From NCBI RefSeq assembly GCF_001042905.1, contig NZ_JYLB01000006.1, positions 248,001 through 312,000 on the forward strand: a DNA stretch of 64,000 nt, written 5' to 3'. Below the pieces are notes generated by a model that was given only the letters and a program-made list of their open reading frames with translations, did no database searches and was not told the origin of the DNA. Both the position numbers and the translations under genes were made by a program. Positions 51,798 to 60,761 of this stretch are shown here, piece by piece (the first letter of the stretch is position 1; each line of letters starts with the position of its first letter). Source of the DNA: Pseudomonas lini. Its GTDB lineage: Bacteria > Pseudomonadota > Gammaproteobacteria > Pseudomonadales > Pseudomonadaceae.

Positions 51798-53228
51798 TTA
51801 GCGGATAAACAGTTTCTGGATCAGTTTCTGAATGGATTTGCCATACGGCGGATAGATCAGCTTCGCCGCATTGAAGCGTTGTTTGATCAGCACGCCTTTG
51901 GCCTTGCTGAAGGTTAGAAAACCTTCGTGACCGTGGTAGTGGCCCATGCCCGAGGCGCCGATGCCGCCGAACGGCATGTCGTCCTGAGCAACGTGCAGCA
52001 AGGTGTCATTGAGGCAAACGCCGCCGGAATGGGTTTCGTGTAGGACGCGGTTTTGCTCGCGCTTGTCGTAGCCGAAGTAATACAGCGCCAGCGGACGAGG
52101 GCGTTGGTTGATGTAGGCAAATGCTTCGTCGAGATCCTTGTACGGCACGATCGGCAGCAACGGGCCGAAGATTTCGTCCTGCATCACCGTCATGTCGTCG
52201 CTGACGTTGAGCAGCAGGCTATGACTCATGCGCCGGCCCTGGCCCTGATCGAACAGCGAAATCAGCAGCGCGCCCTTGCTGGTGGCGTCGCTGAGGTAGC
52301 CGTTGAGCCGCGCCAGTTGTCGATCATTGATGATGGCGGTGTAGTCCGGGTTGTCGGCCAGCGTCGGATAAAACCCGCGAACCGCCTGACGATAGGCTTC
52401 GACAAAAGAGCCGACGCGGTCTTCCGGCACCAGCACGTAGTCCGGGGCGACACAGGTTTGCCCGGCGTTGAGGGTCTTGCCGAAAGCGATGCGTTCGGCG
52501 GCGTCCTTGAGCGGCACATCGCGGGAAACGATGGCCGGGGACTTGCCGCCCAGTTCGAGGGTCACCGGGGTCAGGTTCTCGGCCGCCGCGCGCATCACAT
52601 GTTTGCCGATGCTGGTGGCGCCGGTGAATAGCAAGTGATCAAAACGCAGCCGCGAGAACGCCACGCCGATATCGGCCTCACCCAGCACCACACAGACCAA
52701 ATCCTGGGGAAAGATTCGACCCAGCAATTCCTTGAGCAGCAAACCGGTGGCAGGGGTCGATTCGCTGAGTTTGAGCATCACCCGATTGCCCGCCGACAAC
52801 GCCCCCACCAACGGCCCGATAGCCAGGTAAAGCGGGTAGTTCCACGGCACGATCACGCCGACCACGCCCAACGGCTGATAAACCACTTTGGCTGACGCTG
52901 GTTGAAAGGCGAGACCGACTTTGCGTCGCGAGGTTTTCATCCAGTCTTTGAGGTGCCGGCTGGCGTAGTGAATGCCGTGCAGGCTGGGCATCAATTCGGC
53001 GAGCAGGGTTTCATCGGCGCTGCGGTGGCTGAAGTCCTGGCTGATGGCGTCGATCAGGGCCTGACGCTCATTGCTCAGCAGGTCCTTCAACGCCTTTAGC
53101 CATTGCTGGCGCTGAGCCGCGGGTGGCATCGGGTTGGCTGCATACGCCGCGCGTTGAGCATCGAACAGGGCTTGGAGTTCGTCCAGAGGCTGCTGCAGGT
53201 TCTTCAGGTAGGCGATGTCAGCAGGCAT
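51798..53228 (-). CDS. laoB: Long-chain / coniferyl-type aldehyde dehydrogenase
   Basis: 476-residue NAD(P)-dependent aldehyde dehydrogenase. ELGGKSPAIVSRD holds the general-base Glu and NAGQTCVAPDYVLVP the catalytic Cys; PWNYPLYLAIGPLVGAL is the cofactor segment. The C-terminal hydrophobic/basic tail (YPPYGKSIQKLIQKLFIR) is typical of the class 3, coniferyl-type group, which can sit at membranes. In the lao system it oxidises the aldehyde made by LaoA to a fatty acid. First gene of the operon, divergent from laoR. Confidence 0.92.
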   Translation of the reverse strand: MPADIAYLKNLQQPLDELQALFDAQRAAYAANPMPPAAQRQQWLKALKDLLSNERQALIDAISQDFSHRSADETLLAELMPSLHGIHYASRHLKDWMKTSRRKVGLAFQPASAKVVYQPLGVVGVIVPWNYPLYLAIGPLVGALSAGNRVMLKLSESTPATGLLLKELLGRIFPQDLVCVVLGEADIGVAFSRLRFDHLLFTGATSIGKHVMRAAAENLTPVTLELGGKSPAIVSRDVPLKDAAERIAFGKTLNAGQTCVAPDYVLVPEDRVGSFVEAYRQAVRGFYPTLADNPDYTAIINDRQLARLNGYLSDATSKGALLISLFDQGQGRRMSHSLLLNVSDDMTVMQDEIFGPLLPIVPYKDLDEAFAYINQRPRPLALYYFGYDKREQNRVLHETHSGGVCLNDTLLHVAQDDMPFGGIGASGMGHYHGHEGFLTFSKAKGVLIKQRFNAAKLIYPPYGKSIQKLIQKLFIR

Positions 53229-53256
53229 GGTCGGCTCCGGATTTATTGTAATGAGG

Positions 53257-53286
53257 GACTTTTTAGAGTCTATGCTCTATAAAGTC
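53257..53286. promoter_or_regulatory. Putative LaoR operator
   Basis: GACTTTTTAGAG (53257-53268) and CTCTATAAAGTC (53275-53286) are inverted with 11 of 12 bases matching and a 6-bp centre. The dyad lies 29 bp from the laoB start and covers a likely laoB -35 TTGACT. Confidence 0.75.
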
Positions 53287-53374
53287 AAATGGCACTCTGG
53301 TACAGCTTTGTTTTATCCATGCGCGGATAGGTCGTAAGATGCCCCTCATCGCACTCTGAATTAAAGCTCAAGCC

Positions 53375-54046
53375 ATGGCCCCTCGGATCAAAACCAGCGA
53401 GCGCATCGTGCAGAACAGCCTGGAGCTGTTCAATCAACAGGGCGAGCGCAGTATCAGCACCAACCACATTGCTGCCCACATGGAGATTTCCCCGGGCAAC
53501 CTGTACTACCACTTCCCCAACAAGCAGGCGATCATCGCCGTGTTGTTCAGTGAGTACGAAAACCTGGTGGACAGCTTCCTGCGCCCGCCCCAGGGCCGTG
53601 CCGCGACAGTCGAAGACAAGCGCTTCTATCTCAAGGAGTTGCTCTCCGCCATGTGGCGCTACCGCTTCCTGCATCGCGACCTCGAGCATTTGCTCGACAG
53701 CGATCCCGAGCTGGCCGCCCGTTACCGGCGCTTTTCCCAGCGCTGCCTGATCCAGGGCACACACATCTATGCGGGTTTCGTCGAGGCCGGCATTCTGTGC
53801 ATGGACAAGGTTCAGATCGAATCCCTGACCCTAAATGCGTGGATCATCCTCACATCGTGGGTGCGTTTTCTGTGCACCACGCGGGAAAACTCCAATCATC
53901 TGAGCGAACAGGCGATCAAACGGGGCGTGTATCAGGTGCTGGTGCTGGAGGCTGGGTTCGTCACGGATCAAGCTCGCGATGCGGTGAATGCACTGTTCGA
54001 AGAGTTTTATGTGCCGCTGGCCCAGGCGCTGGAAGAAGTGGGATAA
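53375..54046 (+). CDS. laoR: TetR-family repressor of the lao genes
   Basis: 223-residue TetR-type regulator with N-terminal HTH (STNHIAAHMEISPGNLYYHF, about 28-47) and a long effector domain of the type seen in fatty-acid or alcohol responsive repressors. Its divergent position and the 30-bp dyad in the 146-bp gap to laoB support repression of laoB-laoC-laoA and of itself. Inducer is probably a long-chain alcohol, aldehyde or acyl compound, by analogy with P. aeruginosa LaoR. Confidence 0.9.
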   Translation: MAPRIKTSERIVQNSLELFNQQGERSISTNHIAAHMEISPGNLYYHFPNKQAIIAVLFSEYENLVDSFLRPPQGRAATVEDKRFYLKELLSAMWRYRFLHRDLEHLLDSDPELAARYRRFSQRCLIQGTHIYAGFVEAGILCMDKVQIESLTLNAWIILTSWVRFLCTTRENSNHLSEQAIKRGVYQVLVLEAGFVTDQARDAVNALFEEFYVPLAQALEEVG

Positions 54047-54102
54047 AGAAGTGGAATAAAGAGTGCAGTAGGATTCCAGACAAAAAATCACAGGAGCCCG
54101 TT

Positions 54103-54957
54103 ATGCCCATTGCGCAACTGATCAGCCCGCAAGCGTTGGACCTGAAAAAGGAGACGCCGGGGCTGGTGATTCTGGATTGTCGTTTTGCCCTCGAAGACCC
54201 TGATTACGGTCAGCGCAGCTACGCCGAAGGGCATATTGCCGGATCGAGCTTTGCCGATCTGGAGCGTGATTTGAGCGGGACAGTGGTCAAGGGGGTTACC
54301 GGGCGTCATCCGTTGCCCGAACCCGAAAACCTGATCGAACGTCTGCAAACCTGGGGCATCAACGCCGACAGCGAAGTGGTTTTGTACGATGACGGTCCCG
54401 GCGCCTACGCGGCGCGGGCCTGGTGGTTGTTGGCGTGGCTGGGTAAGCGCGATGGTGTGTTCATTCTCGATGGCGGGCTGAAAGCATGGCACGCCGCTGG
54501 ATTGCCCCTGAGTCTTGATGCGCCGTCGGTTACCCGTGGCACCTTCACCGGGACGCCGGATGCTTCGTTGGTGCTCAGCGCCGAACAACTCCAGCAACGT
54601 CTTGGCCAGCCCGCGCTGACCTTACTCGACGCCCGCGGCTTGCCGCGCTTCAAGGGCGAAGTGGAGCCGATCGATCCGATTGCCGGGCACATCCCCGGCG
54701 CACAATGTGCCGCGTTCACCGATAACCTGGGCAGCGACGGGCGGTTCCTGCCGCCCGAACAGCTCAAGCAGCGGTTTGCCGCGAAGCTCGGTGAGCGTTC
54801 ACCGACGGAGTTGGTCGCGTATTGCGGTTCCGGTGTGACCGCCTGCCACAACTTGTTCGCCCTGTGCCTGGCGGGTTATCCGTTGGGAGCGTTGTATGCC
54901 GGGTCGTGGAGTGAGTGGATCAACGATCCTGCGCGAGGCGTCGCCACCGGCGAATGA
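54103..54957 (+). CDS. sseA: Sulfurtransferase, 3-mercaptopyruvate type
   Basis: 284-residue two-domain rhodanese-fold enzyme. First domain: LVILDCRFALEDPDYGQRSY, GHIAGSSFADLERDLSG; second: TLLDARGLPRFKGEVEPIDP and active loop YCGSGVTACHN, where CGSGVT marks 3-mercaptopyruvate sulfurtransferases rather than thiosulfate ones. CAGGAG lies 6-7 nt before ATG 54103. It follows laoR by 56 bp; a functional link is not evident. Confidence 0.9.
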   Translation: MPIAQLISPQALDLKKETPGLVILDCRFALEDPDYGQRSYAEGHIAGSSFADLERDLSGTVVKGVTGRHPLPEPENLIERLQTWGINADSEVVLYDDGPGAYAARAWWLLAWLGKRDGVFILDGGLKAWHAAGLPLSLDAPSVTRGTFTGTPDASLVLSAEQLQQRLGQPALTLLDARGLPRFKGEVEPIDPIAGHIPGAQCAAFTDNLGSDGRFLPPEQLKQRFAAKLGERSPTELVAYCGSGVTACHNLFALCLAGYPLGALYAGSWSEWINDPARGVATGE

Positions 54958-54963
54958 AAGATC

Positions 54964-55036
54964 AAAAGATCGCAGCCTTCGGCAGCTCCTACATGAAACG
55001 CATCCCCTGTAGGAGCTGCCGAAGGCTGCGATCTTT
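54964..55036. repeat. REPIN (AAAAGATCGCAG type)
   Basis: Long inverted repeat, AAAAGATCGCAGCCTTCGGC and complement, between the convergent sulfurtransferase and AraC-type genes. Confidence 0.9.
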
Positions 55037-55049
55037 TAGCGGCACATTG

Positions 55050-55880
55050 TTATTCCAGACGGGCACTGCGATACGCCCCCGGTCCTACGCCGTAAACCTG
55101 TTTGAATTGCCGACTCAGATGACTCTGGTCGGCAAAACCCAGCTGCGTCGCGACTTCCAGCGGCAGGCAGCCGCGCTGTAACAGCGCTCGTGCCCGGGCG
55201 ATACGCTGCTGCATCAACCAAGTGTGTGGCGGCATGCCGGTGGCTCTGCGAAACACTCGTGCGAAGTGGAAGGGTGACAGGTTCACCGTCGCCGCCAGTT
55301 CTTCCAGCGAGGGCGGCGCCGCCAATCGTGATTGCAGCAGTTCCTTGGCCAGGGTCACCGCCCGATGTTCCTTGCCAGGTTTACCGGCGACCGGGACGGC
55401 TGCGTGGCGTTGCAACAGCGACAGCATCATTTCCCGCCAGGCCGTCTGCTGCTGCAGTGCCGTGGACGGACTCTCCAGCAAACAATGCAGTTGGCAGAAC
55501 CCCTTCACCAGATCTGGATCGCGATACAACGTGGCGCCAAACGCCGGCAAGGTATCGGTCGGCAGTTCGAGCTCGTCCAGCAGTGAAAGAATCTGCCCGC
55601 TGTCGGGATAAAACGCCCGGTACAACCAACCGTCTTCCGTACCTTTGTGGCCGGTGTGCAGTTCATCCGGATTGATCAGCACCAGCGTGCCACTGCCTGC
55701 CAGATGCTCGGCGCCTCGATAGCGATAACGCTGGGCGCCGGCCATGATCATGCCGATCACATAGCCGTCATGCACATGGGGGGCGAAGCGGTGTTCGATG
55801 TAGCGTGCGGACAACAACTCGACGCCGGCCAATGGCGCCGTTTGCCAGAAGTGAATCGACTCGCCCTGATCCGAACCCAT
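55050..55880 (-). CDS. AraC-family transcriptional regulator
   Basis: 276-residue regulator: N-terminal cupin-like sensor domain (HFAPHVHDGYVIGMIMAGAQ) and C-terminal double HTH (LEELAATVNLSPFHFARVFR and VATQLGFADQSHLSRQFKQV, then YGVGPGAYRSARL). Effector unknown. The hydrolase gene ends 3 bp... upstream on the same strand, so this regulator is probably the second gene of that transcript. Confidence 0.9.
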   Translation of the reverse strand: MGSDQGESIHFWQTAPLAGVELLSARYIEHRFAPHVHDGYVIGMIMAGAQRYRYRGAEHLAGSGTLVLINPDELHTGHKGTEDGWLYRAFYPDSGQILSLLDELELPTDTLPAFGATLYRDPDLVKGFCQLHCLLESPSTALQQQTAWREMMLSLLQRHAAVPVAGKPGKEHRAVTLAKELLQSRLAAPPSLEELAATVNLSPFHFARVFRRATGMPPHTWLMQQRIARARALLQRGCLPLEVATQLGFADQSHLSRQFKQVYGVGPGAYRSARLE

Positions 55881-55883
55881 GGT

Positions 55884-56894
55884 TTACTTGCGTCCTGTGG
55901 TGGCGAGCCATTGGGGAATGCGCCGCTCCAGATAGTAACCCGGTTGCCGGAACGAGCCCTCGACGAAGCCGACATGCCCACCCTTGGCCTGCAACTCGAA
56001 TTGCGTGCAGGCAGACAATTCGTCGGCTTGCGGCAGGCTATGAGGAAAGACAAACGGGTCATCCGCCGCCTGAATAATCAGGGTCGGTGTGCGAATCTCT
56101 CCAAGGAAATAACGACTCGAAGCGCGGCGATAGTAATCCGCGGCATCGGCGAAACCATTCAGCGGTGCGGTGACCCGGCCATCGAAATCCCAAAAGGTGC
56201 GCATATTCTCCAGCGAGCCCAGCGCCGCCAATGCCGCCAGGCCATCCTGATGCCCTTCATGCTGGAACTTGCGCTGCTTGTTTTTGATGTAGGCGACCAT
56301 CTCCCGCATGAAATGCGCTTGATAGAATTTGGAAAAACCCTGACTGATACGATCGGCGCAATGATCGAGGCGAAACGGCACCGACACCGCCACGGCGCCT
56401 AGCACACCACTGTTGCTGCCGGTTTCGCCCAGATGCTTGAGCAACACGTTGCCGCCCATGGAATAACCGACCGCATACAGTGGCGCGAGGGGGCGCTGGG
56501 TCCGCAGGTGCTTGATGGTTTCCGCCAGGTCTTCACTGGCCCCGGAATGGTAACTGCGCGGTAACAGATTGGGCTCGCCGGAGCAGCCGCGCCAGTTCAG
56601 CGCGACGCTGGACCAACCCTGGGCACCCAGCGCCTTTTGCACCCCGGCCACATAAGGCGAGTTCGATGAGCCGGTCAGGCCGTGCAGCACCAACACCAGC
56701 GGCGCAGTCGTGCTGTGGGGGCCGTGCCAGTCCAGGTCAAGGAAGTCGCCGTCTTCGAGCCACAAACGTTCGCGCTCGCGGTCGATATGCGTGGTTTTTC
56801 GCCATAGCGGTCCCCACAGGGTTTGTAAATGCGGATTGCCCAGACCGTAGGCGGGCGTGAAGGCGGGGGTGAAGCGTTCTGGCAGATGGGACAC
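55884..56894 (-). CDS. YheT-type alpha/beta hydrolase
   Basis: 336-residue hydrolase of the YheT/ABHD1-3 group. Signature N-terminal AYGLGNPHLQTLWGPLWR, oxyanion HGLTGSSNSPYV, nucleophile GYSMGGNVLLKHLGE (Ser about residue 145), and the catalytic His in KGGHVGFVEG near the end. The start is GTG at 56894 (VSHLPERF) with GAGAG upstream; the in-frame extension to 57110 overlaps rsmD and is rejected. Likely esterase or lipase, substrate unknown. The AraC-type gene starts 3 bp downstream. Confidence 0.9.
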   Translation of the reverse strand: MSHLPERFTPAFTPAYGLGNPHLQTLWGPLWRKTTHIDRERERLWLEDGDFLDLDWHGPHSTTAPLVLVLHGLTGSSNSPYVAGVQKALGAQGWSSVALNWRGCSGEPNLLPRSYHSGASEDLAETIKHLRTQRPLAPLYAVGYSMGGNVLLKHLGETGSNSGVLGAVAVSVPFRLDHCADRISQGFSKFYQAHFMREMVAYIKNKQRKFQHEGHQDGLAALAALGSLENMRTFWDFDGRVTAPLNGFADAADYYRRASSRYFLGEIRTPTLIIQAADDPFVFPHSLPQADELSACTQFELQAKGGHVGFVEGSFRQPGYYLERRIPQWLATTGRK

Positions 56895-56967
56895 GATTGC
56901 TCTCGATGCAGCGGTGCTTACCCGCAGCGTTAACTGACTGAGCTTCGCACCGTTTTTACAGGCCGGA

Positions 56968-57579
56968 CTAACCGGCGATCCCTGCCATACGTTGCCACAA
57001 CGCGTAATACACCCGTCCGGATTTTTGCTCCCGATGCAGGCGCCAATTTTCTGGCAAACCCAATATCGACGGTGCCGTTTCGCTTTCAGTGTAGACCCAC
57101 GCATCGTCACTCAGCCAATGACGCTCTTCGAGCAAAGTGCAAACGGCCGGCAACAGATTCTGATTGAACGGCGGGTCGAGAAACACCAGATCGAACGCCG
57201 TGGCCGGCTGGGTTTCCAGATAGCGCAAGGCGTCGGCAGTCTGTACCTGGCCGGTGGTGCAGCGCAGGGTGCCCAGATGTTCCTTGATGCTGGATACCGC
57301 AATGTTGCTGGCATCCAGTGCCTGGCCCATTGCTGCGCCACGGGACAAAGCCTCGAGAAACAACGCGCCGCTACCGGCAAATGGGTCGAGCACCTTGGCC
57401 CCGGCGACATAAGGCGCGAGCCAGTTGAACAGGGTTTCACGGACTCGGTCCGGCGTTGGACGCAAGCCTGGCGCATCAGGGAAGCTCAGCTTTCGGCTGC
57501 CCCATTCACCGCCGATGATGCGCAGTTGATTCACACCGTTATGTACGTTGTGAACAGGTTTTTTCGGGCGAGTGGCCAT
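56968..57579 (-). CDS. rsmD: 16S rRNA (guanine966-N2)-methyltransferase
   Basis: 203-residue RsmD. The N-terminal LRIIGGEWGSRKLSFPD, SAM site VLDPFAGSGALFLEALSRGA and catalytic LDPPFN are diagnostic. Its ATG shares one base with the TAA of the upstream M16 gene (TAATG), so translation is coupled. Confidence 0.96.
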   Translation of the reverse strand: MATRPKKPVHNVHNGVNQLRIIGGEWGSRKLSFPDAPGLRPTPDRVRETLFNWLAPYVAGAKVLDPFAGSGALFLEALSRGAAMGQALDASNIAVSSIKEHLGTLRCTTGQVQTADALRYLETQPATAFDLVFLDPPFNQNLLPAVCTLLEERHWLSDDAWVYTESETAPSILGLPENWRLHREQKSGRVYYALWQRMAGIAG

Positions 57580-59069
57580 TAATGCTCCGGAACCCCGAGC
57601 GGTTGCTCGGCAGGTTTATCTGTGGGGGCCGGCAAAGGCTTTTGTGGCACGGTCGGGCCAGCGCTGACGATGACCAGTTTGTCCGTGCTCAGGTGTTTGT
57701 TCAATGCGGTTTTGACTTGCTCGACGGTCAGGTTCTGGGACTGTTGCATGAAGTCTTCCAGGTAGCTCAGCGGCAAGTTGTAAAAACCCATGGCACCGAG
57801 CTGCCCGACGATATCGGCGTTGCTGGCGGTGGACAGCGGAAAGCTGCCGGCCAATTCACGCTTTGCGTCGTCGAGTTCTTTCTCGGTGGGGCCGGTTTTA
57901 AGGTAGTCGGCGAGCACGTCCTGCACCAGTTTCAGCGTGCCTTCGCTCATCTCGGCGCGGGTTTGCAGGTTGATCATGAACGGGCCGCGAACCTGCATCG
58001 GGCTGAAACCCGAATACACGCCATAGGCCAGGCCGCGCTTCTCGCGCACTTCGCTCATCAACCGGGTGCCGAAGCCACCGCCGCCAAGGATCTGATTGCC
58101 CAGCGACAATGCTGCGTAATCCGGATCGTCACGGTCGATGCCCAGTTGCGCGATCATCAGGTTGGTTTGCTTGGACGGAAACTCGATGTGACCGATGCTG
58201 GACTTGGGGTCGGTCGGTTGTTCGATTTTCGCCAGGGCCGGCCCTTTGGGCAGATCGGCGGACACTTGTGCGGCAACCGCCTCGGCCTCGGCGCGCGACA
58301 GGTCACCCACCAGCGCAATCACCACGTTGCCGGCGGCGTAGGCTTTCTGATGGAAGGCCCGTAACTGCGCCAGGGTGATCGGTGGAATGCTTTTCGCCGT
58401 GCCGTCGCTGGAATGCGCGTACGGGTGATCGCCATACAAGCGGTTCATCAGCTCCAGGCTGGCGAGTTTGCCGGGGTTCTGTTTCTGGTATTCGAAGCCG
58501 GCCAGCATCTGGTTCTTGATGCGGGCAAACGAGTCGGCGGGGAAGGTCGGTTTGCCAACGACTTCAGCGAACAGCTTCAAGGCAGGCTCGCGTTTGTCCG
58601 CGGCACTGAGACTGCGCAGCGAGGCAATCGCCATGTCTTTATAGGCGCCGTTACCGAAATCGGCCCCCAGGCCTTCGAAGCCCTGGGCGATAGCGCTGAC
58701 GTCTTTGCCAGCCACACCTTCGTTGAGCATGGCGTTGGTCAACAGTGCCAGGCCGGATGCATCGCCGTCCTGGCTGCTACCAGCGGCGAAGATCAGGCGC
58801 ATATCGAACATCGGCAGTTCACGGGCTTCGACGAACAGCACTTTGGCGCCTTCGGCGGTGTTCCAGGTCTGCACGTTCAGCGAGCGACGGCTTGGTGCCT
58901 TGCCGTCGAGCTCGGCCAGCGATTGCAATTTCTGGCTGGACTTGGCTTTGTCGAGGGCTTCGCTGGCGCTGGTTTCGTCAGACTTGGACAAATAGAAGGC
59001 AGCGGACCCGAGCAGTGCAATGACGATCAGGCCGATCAGGGCCAAGCGCGGTTTCTTACGCTCACTCAT
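57579..59069 (-). CDS. M16-family peptidase homologue, non-catalytic partner
   Basis: 496-residue M16-fold protein with an N-terminal membrane anchor (LALIGLIVIALLGSAAFYLS). The region where HxxEH should stand reads GDASGLALLTNAML, so the zinc site is lost. The C-terminal Arg/Tyr substrate motif region remains (EVREKRGLAYGVYSGF). It overlaps the catalytic M16 gene by 8 bp; such pairs form heterodimers in which one chain cuts and the other helps bind substrate. ATG 59069 (MSERKKPR) is preferred over a start at 59093. Confidence 0.9.
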   Translation of the reverse strand: MSERKKPRLALIGLIVIALLGSAAFYLSKSDETSASEALDKAKSSQKLQSLAELDGKAPSRRSLNVQTWNTAEGAKVLFVEARELPMFDMRLIFAAGSSQDGDASGLALLTNAMLNEGVAGKDVSAIAQGFEGLGADFGNGAYKDMAIASLRSLSAADKREPALKLFAEVVGKPTFPADSFARIKNQMLAGFEYQKQNPGKLASLELMNRLYGDHPYAHSSDGTAKSIPPITLAQLRAFHQKAYAAGNVVIALVGDLSRAEAEAVAAQVSADLPKGPALAKIEQPTDPKSSIGHIEFPSKQTNLMIAQLGIDRDDPDYAALSLGNQILGGGGFGTRLMSEVREKRGLAYGVYSGFSPMQVRGPFMINLQTRAEMSEGTLKLVQDVLADYLKTGPTEKELDDAKRELAGSFPLSTASNADIVGQLGAMGFYNLPLSYLEDFMQQSQNLTVEQVKTALNKHLSTDKLVIVSAGPTVPQKPLPAPTDKPAEQPLGVPEH

Positions 59070-60417
59070 GAGTCGTCTCCTGTGGCAGTACATGGGCGAC
59101 GCTGAGACGTGCGCGGGTGAAATACAGCTTGGCGGCCTTCTGGATGTCTTGCGGGGTCACGCTTTCCAGGTCGGCGAGTTCGGTGTCCATCAGTTTCCAG
59201 GACAGCCCGACGGTTTCCAGTTGGCCGATGGCGGTGGCCTGGCTGGTGATCGAGTCACGCTCGTAGACCAGGCCGGCAATGACCTGCGCTCGCACCCGCT
59301 CCAGCTCTTCGGTGGACGGCGCGGTGGTTTTCAGCTGTTCGAGCAGTTTCCACAGGCCGGCTTCCGCCTGGGCCATGGTTTTCTTCTTCTGGGTGTTCGG
59401 CGTGGCCGACAAAGTGAACAGGCTGTCGCCACGGGTGTAGGCGTCATAGCTTGACGAACCGCCAGACACTAGCTCTTCGCCGCGTTCCAGTTGCGTCGGG
59501 ATCCGGCCGCTGTAGCCGCCGTCGAGCAGTGCGGAGATCAGGCGCAGAGCGTTCACCGAACGCTTGTCTTCAGCGGTGGCGATGCTCGGCACATTGAAGG
59601 CCAGCATCAGGCTCGGCAATTGGGTCTGCACATGCAAGGTGATCTTGCGTTCGCCGGGCTCGGCCAGTTCCAACGGGATTTTCGCGGGAGGCACGTCGCG
59701 CTTGGCGATCGGGCCGAAGTAACGCTGGGCCAGGGTTTTGACTTCATCCGGGGTCACGTCACCGACCACCACCAGGGTAGCGTTGTTCGGCACATACCAG
59801 GATTTATACCAGTGGCGCAGTTCTTCGATCTTCATGCGGTCGAGGTCCGCCATCCAGCCGATGGTCGGCGTGTGATAACCGCTGGCGGGGTAGGCCATGG
59901 CCATGAAGCGTTCGTAGGCCTTGGACATCGGCTTGTCGTCGGTGCGCAGGCGACGTTCTTCCTTGATCACCTCGATCTCGCGGGTGAACTCTTCGGCCGG
60001 CAAGCGCAGGTTGGCCATGCGGTCGGCTTCCAACTCGAAGGCCACGCCCAGACGGTCGCGGGCCAGAACCTGATAATACGCGGTGAAGTCGTCGCTGGTG
60101 AAGGCGTTCTCTTCGGCGCCGAGGTCGCGCAGGATCAGCGACGCTTCGCCGGGGCCGACCTTCTCGCTGCCCTTGAACATCATGTGTTCCAGCGCATGGG
60201 AGAGCCCGGTCTGGCCTGGGGTCTCATAGCTTGAGCCGACCTTGTACCAGACCTGGGAAACGACGACCGGCGCACGATGGTCTTCGCGTACGACGACCTT
60301 CAGGCCGTTGTCGAGGGTGAATTCGTGGGTGGGTTGTGGATCGGCAGCCAGGGCTGAAAGTGGCAGACAAACTGTGCTGAACAGCAGGCCTGCAGCGCGG
60401 CGGGCTAGAGCATTCAT
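59062..60417 (-). CDS. M16-family zinc metallopeptidase, catalytic partner
   Basis: 451-residue secreted peptidase: signal peptide MNALARRAAGLLFSTVCLPL ending near ALA/ADP, zinc motif HALEH in TGLSHALEHMMFKGSEKVG (about 78-82) and the downstream Glu ligand in ENAFTSDDFTAYY. Acts in the periplasm, probably with the inactive partner encoded by the overlapping next gene. Substrate unknown; processing of small peptides is typical of the family. Confidence 0.93.
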   Translation of the reverse strand: MNALARRAAGLLFSTVCLPLSALAADPQPTHEFTLDNGLKVVVREDHRAPVVVSQVWYKVGSSYETPGQTGLSHALEHMMFKGSEKVGPGEASLILRDLGAEENAFTSDDFTAYYQVLARDRLGVAFELEADRMANLRLPAEEFTREIEVIKEERRLRTDDKPMSKAYERFMAMAYPASGYHTPTIGWMADLDRMKIEELRHWYKSWYVPNNATLVVVGDVTPDEVKTLAQRYFGPIAKRDVPPAKIPLELAEPGERKITLHVQTQLPSLMLAFNVPSIATAEDKRSVNALRLISALLDGGYSGRIPTQLERGEELVSGGSSSYDAYTRGDSLFTLSATPNTQKKKTMAQAEAGLWKLLEQLKTTAPSTEELERVRAQVIAGLVYERDSITSQATAIGQLETVGLSWKLMDTELADLESVTPQDIQKAAKLYFTRARLSVAHVLPQETTHE

Positions 60418-60761
60418 TCGTTTTTAAACCTTTGGGGCTGCCCGCTTGGTCTTAGCGTCGGCGGGCGAGAGGGTGCTAGGATACTGATCCGTTTTACTGG
60501 CGGCCACGCCTATCAGGCCTTTAATCGGTCAGTAGGTTGTTTGGGTTTGCGGCTTGGGCTTTGAGTTTGTCAGCTAAACTCTGCGTTTTCGCCGACGATG
60601 CTGTTCCAGTCCTTCGTATTAATCAACCTTTGAGGTGCCGTTGGTACCTCGACAAAATGTTGCGCGTGAACAAGCTGGATGAATCGCAGTCTGTTCTGCA
60701 TCGAATTATTTATTGCCGAGGCGCCCTTTGGCGCGTCGCTACCGTGAGATAGCCGTCCTCC
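60418..60761. other. Divergent intergenic region between the M16 pair and ftsY
   Basis: No supported gene; a 71-codon ORF at 60537-60752 lacks a ribosome site and recognisable features. Small hairpins GAGGTGCC/GGTACCTC (near 60631) and GGCGCC/GGCGCG (near 60720) are present. Should hold promoters for both directions. Confidence 0.5.

Noticed and set aside
60537..60752. 71-codon ORF upstream of ftsY
   Set aside because: No Shine-Dalgarno, no domain, unremarkable composition; more likely ftsY leader.
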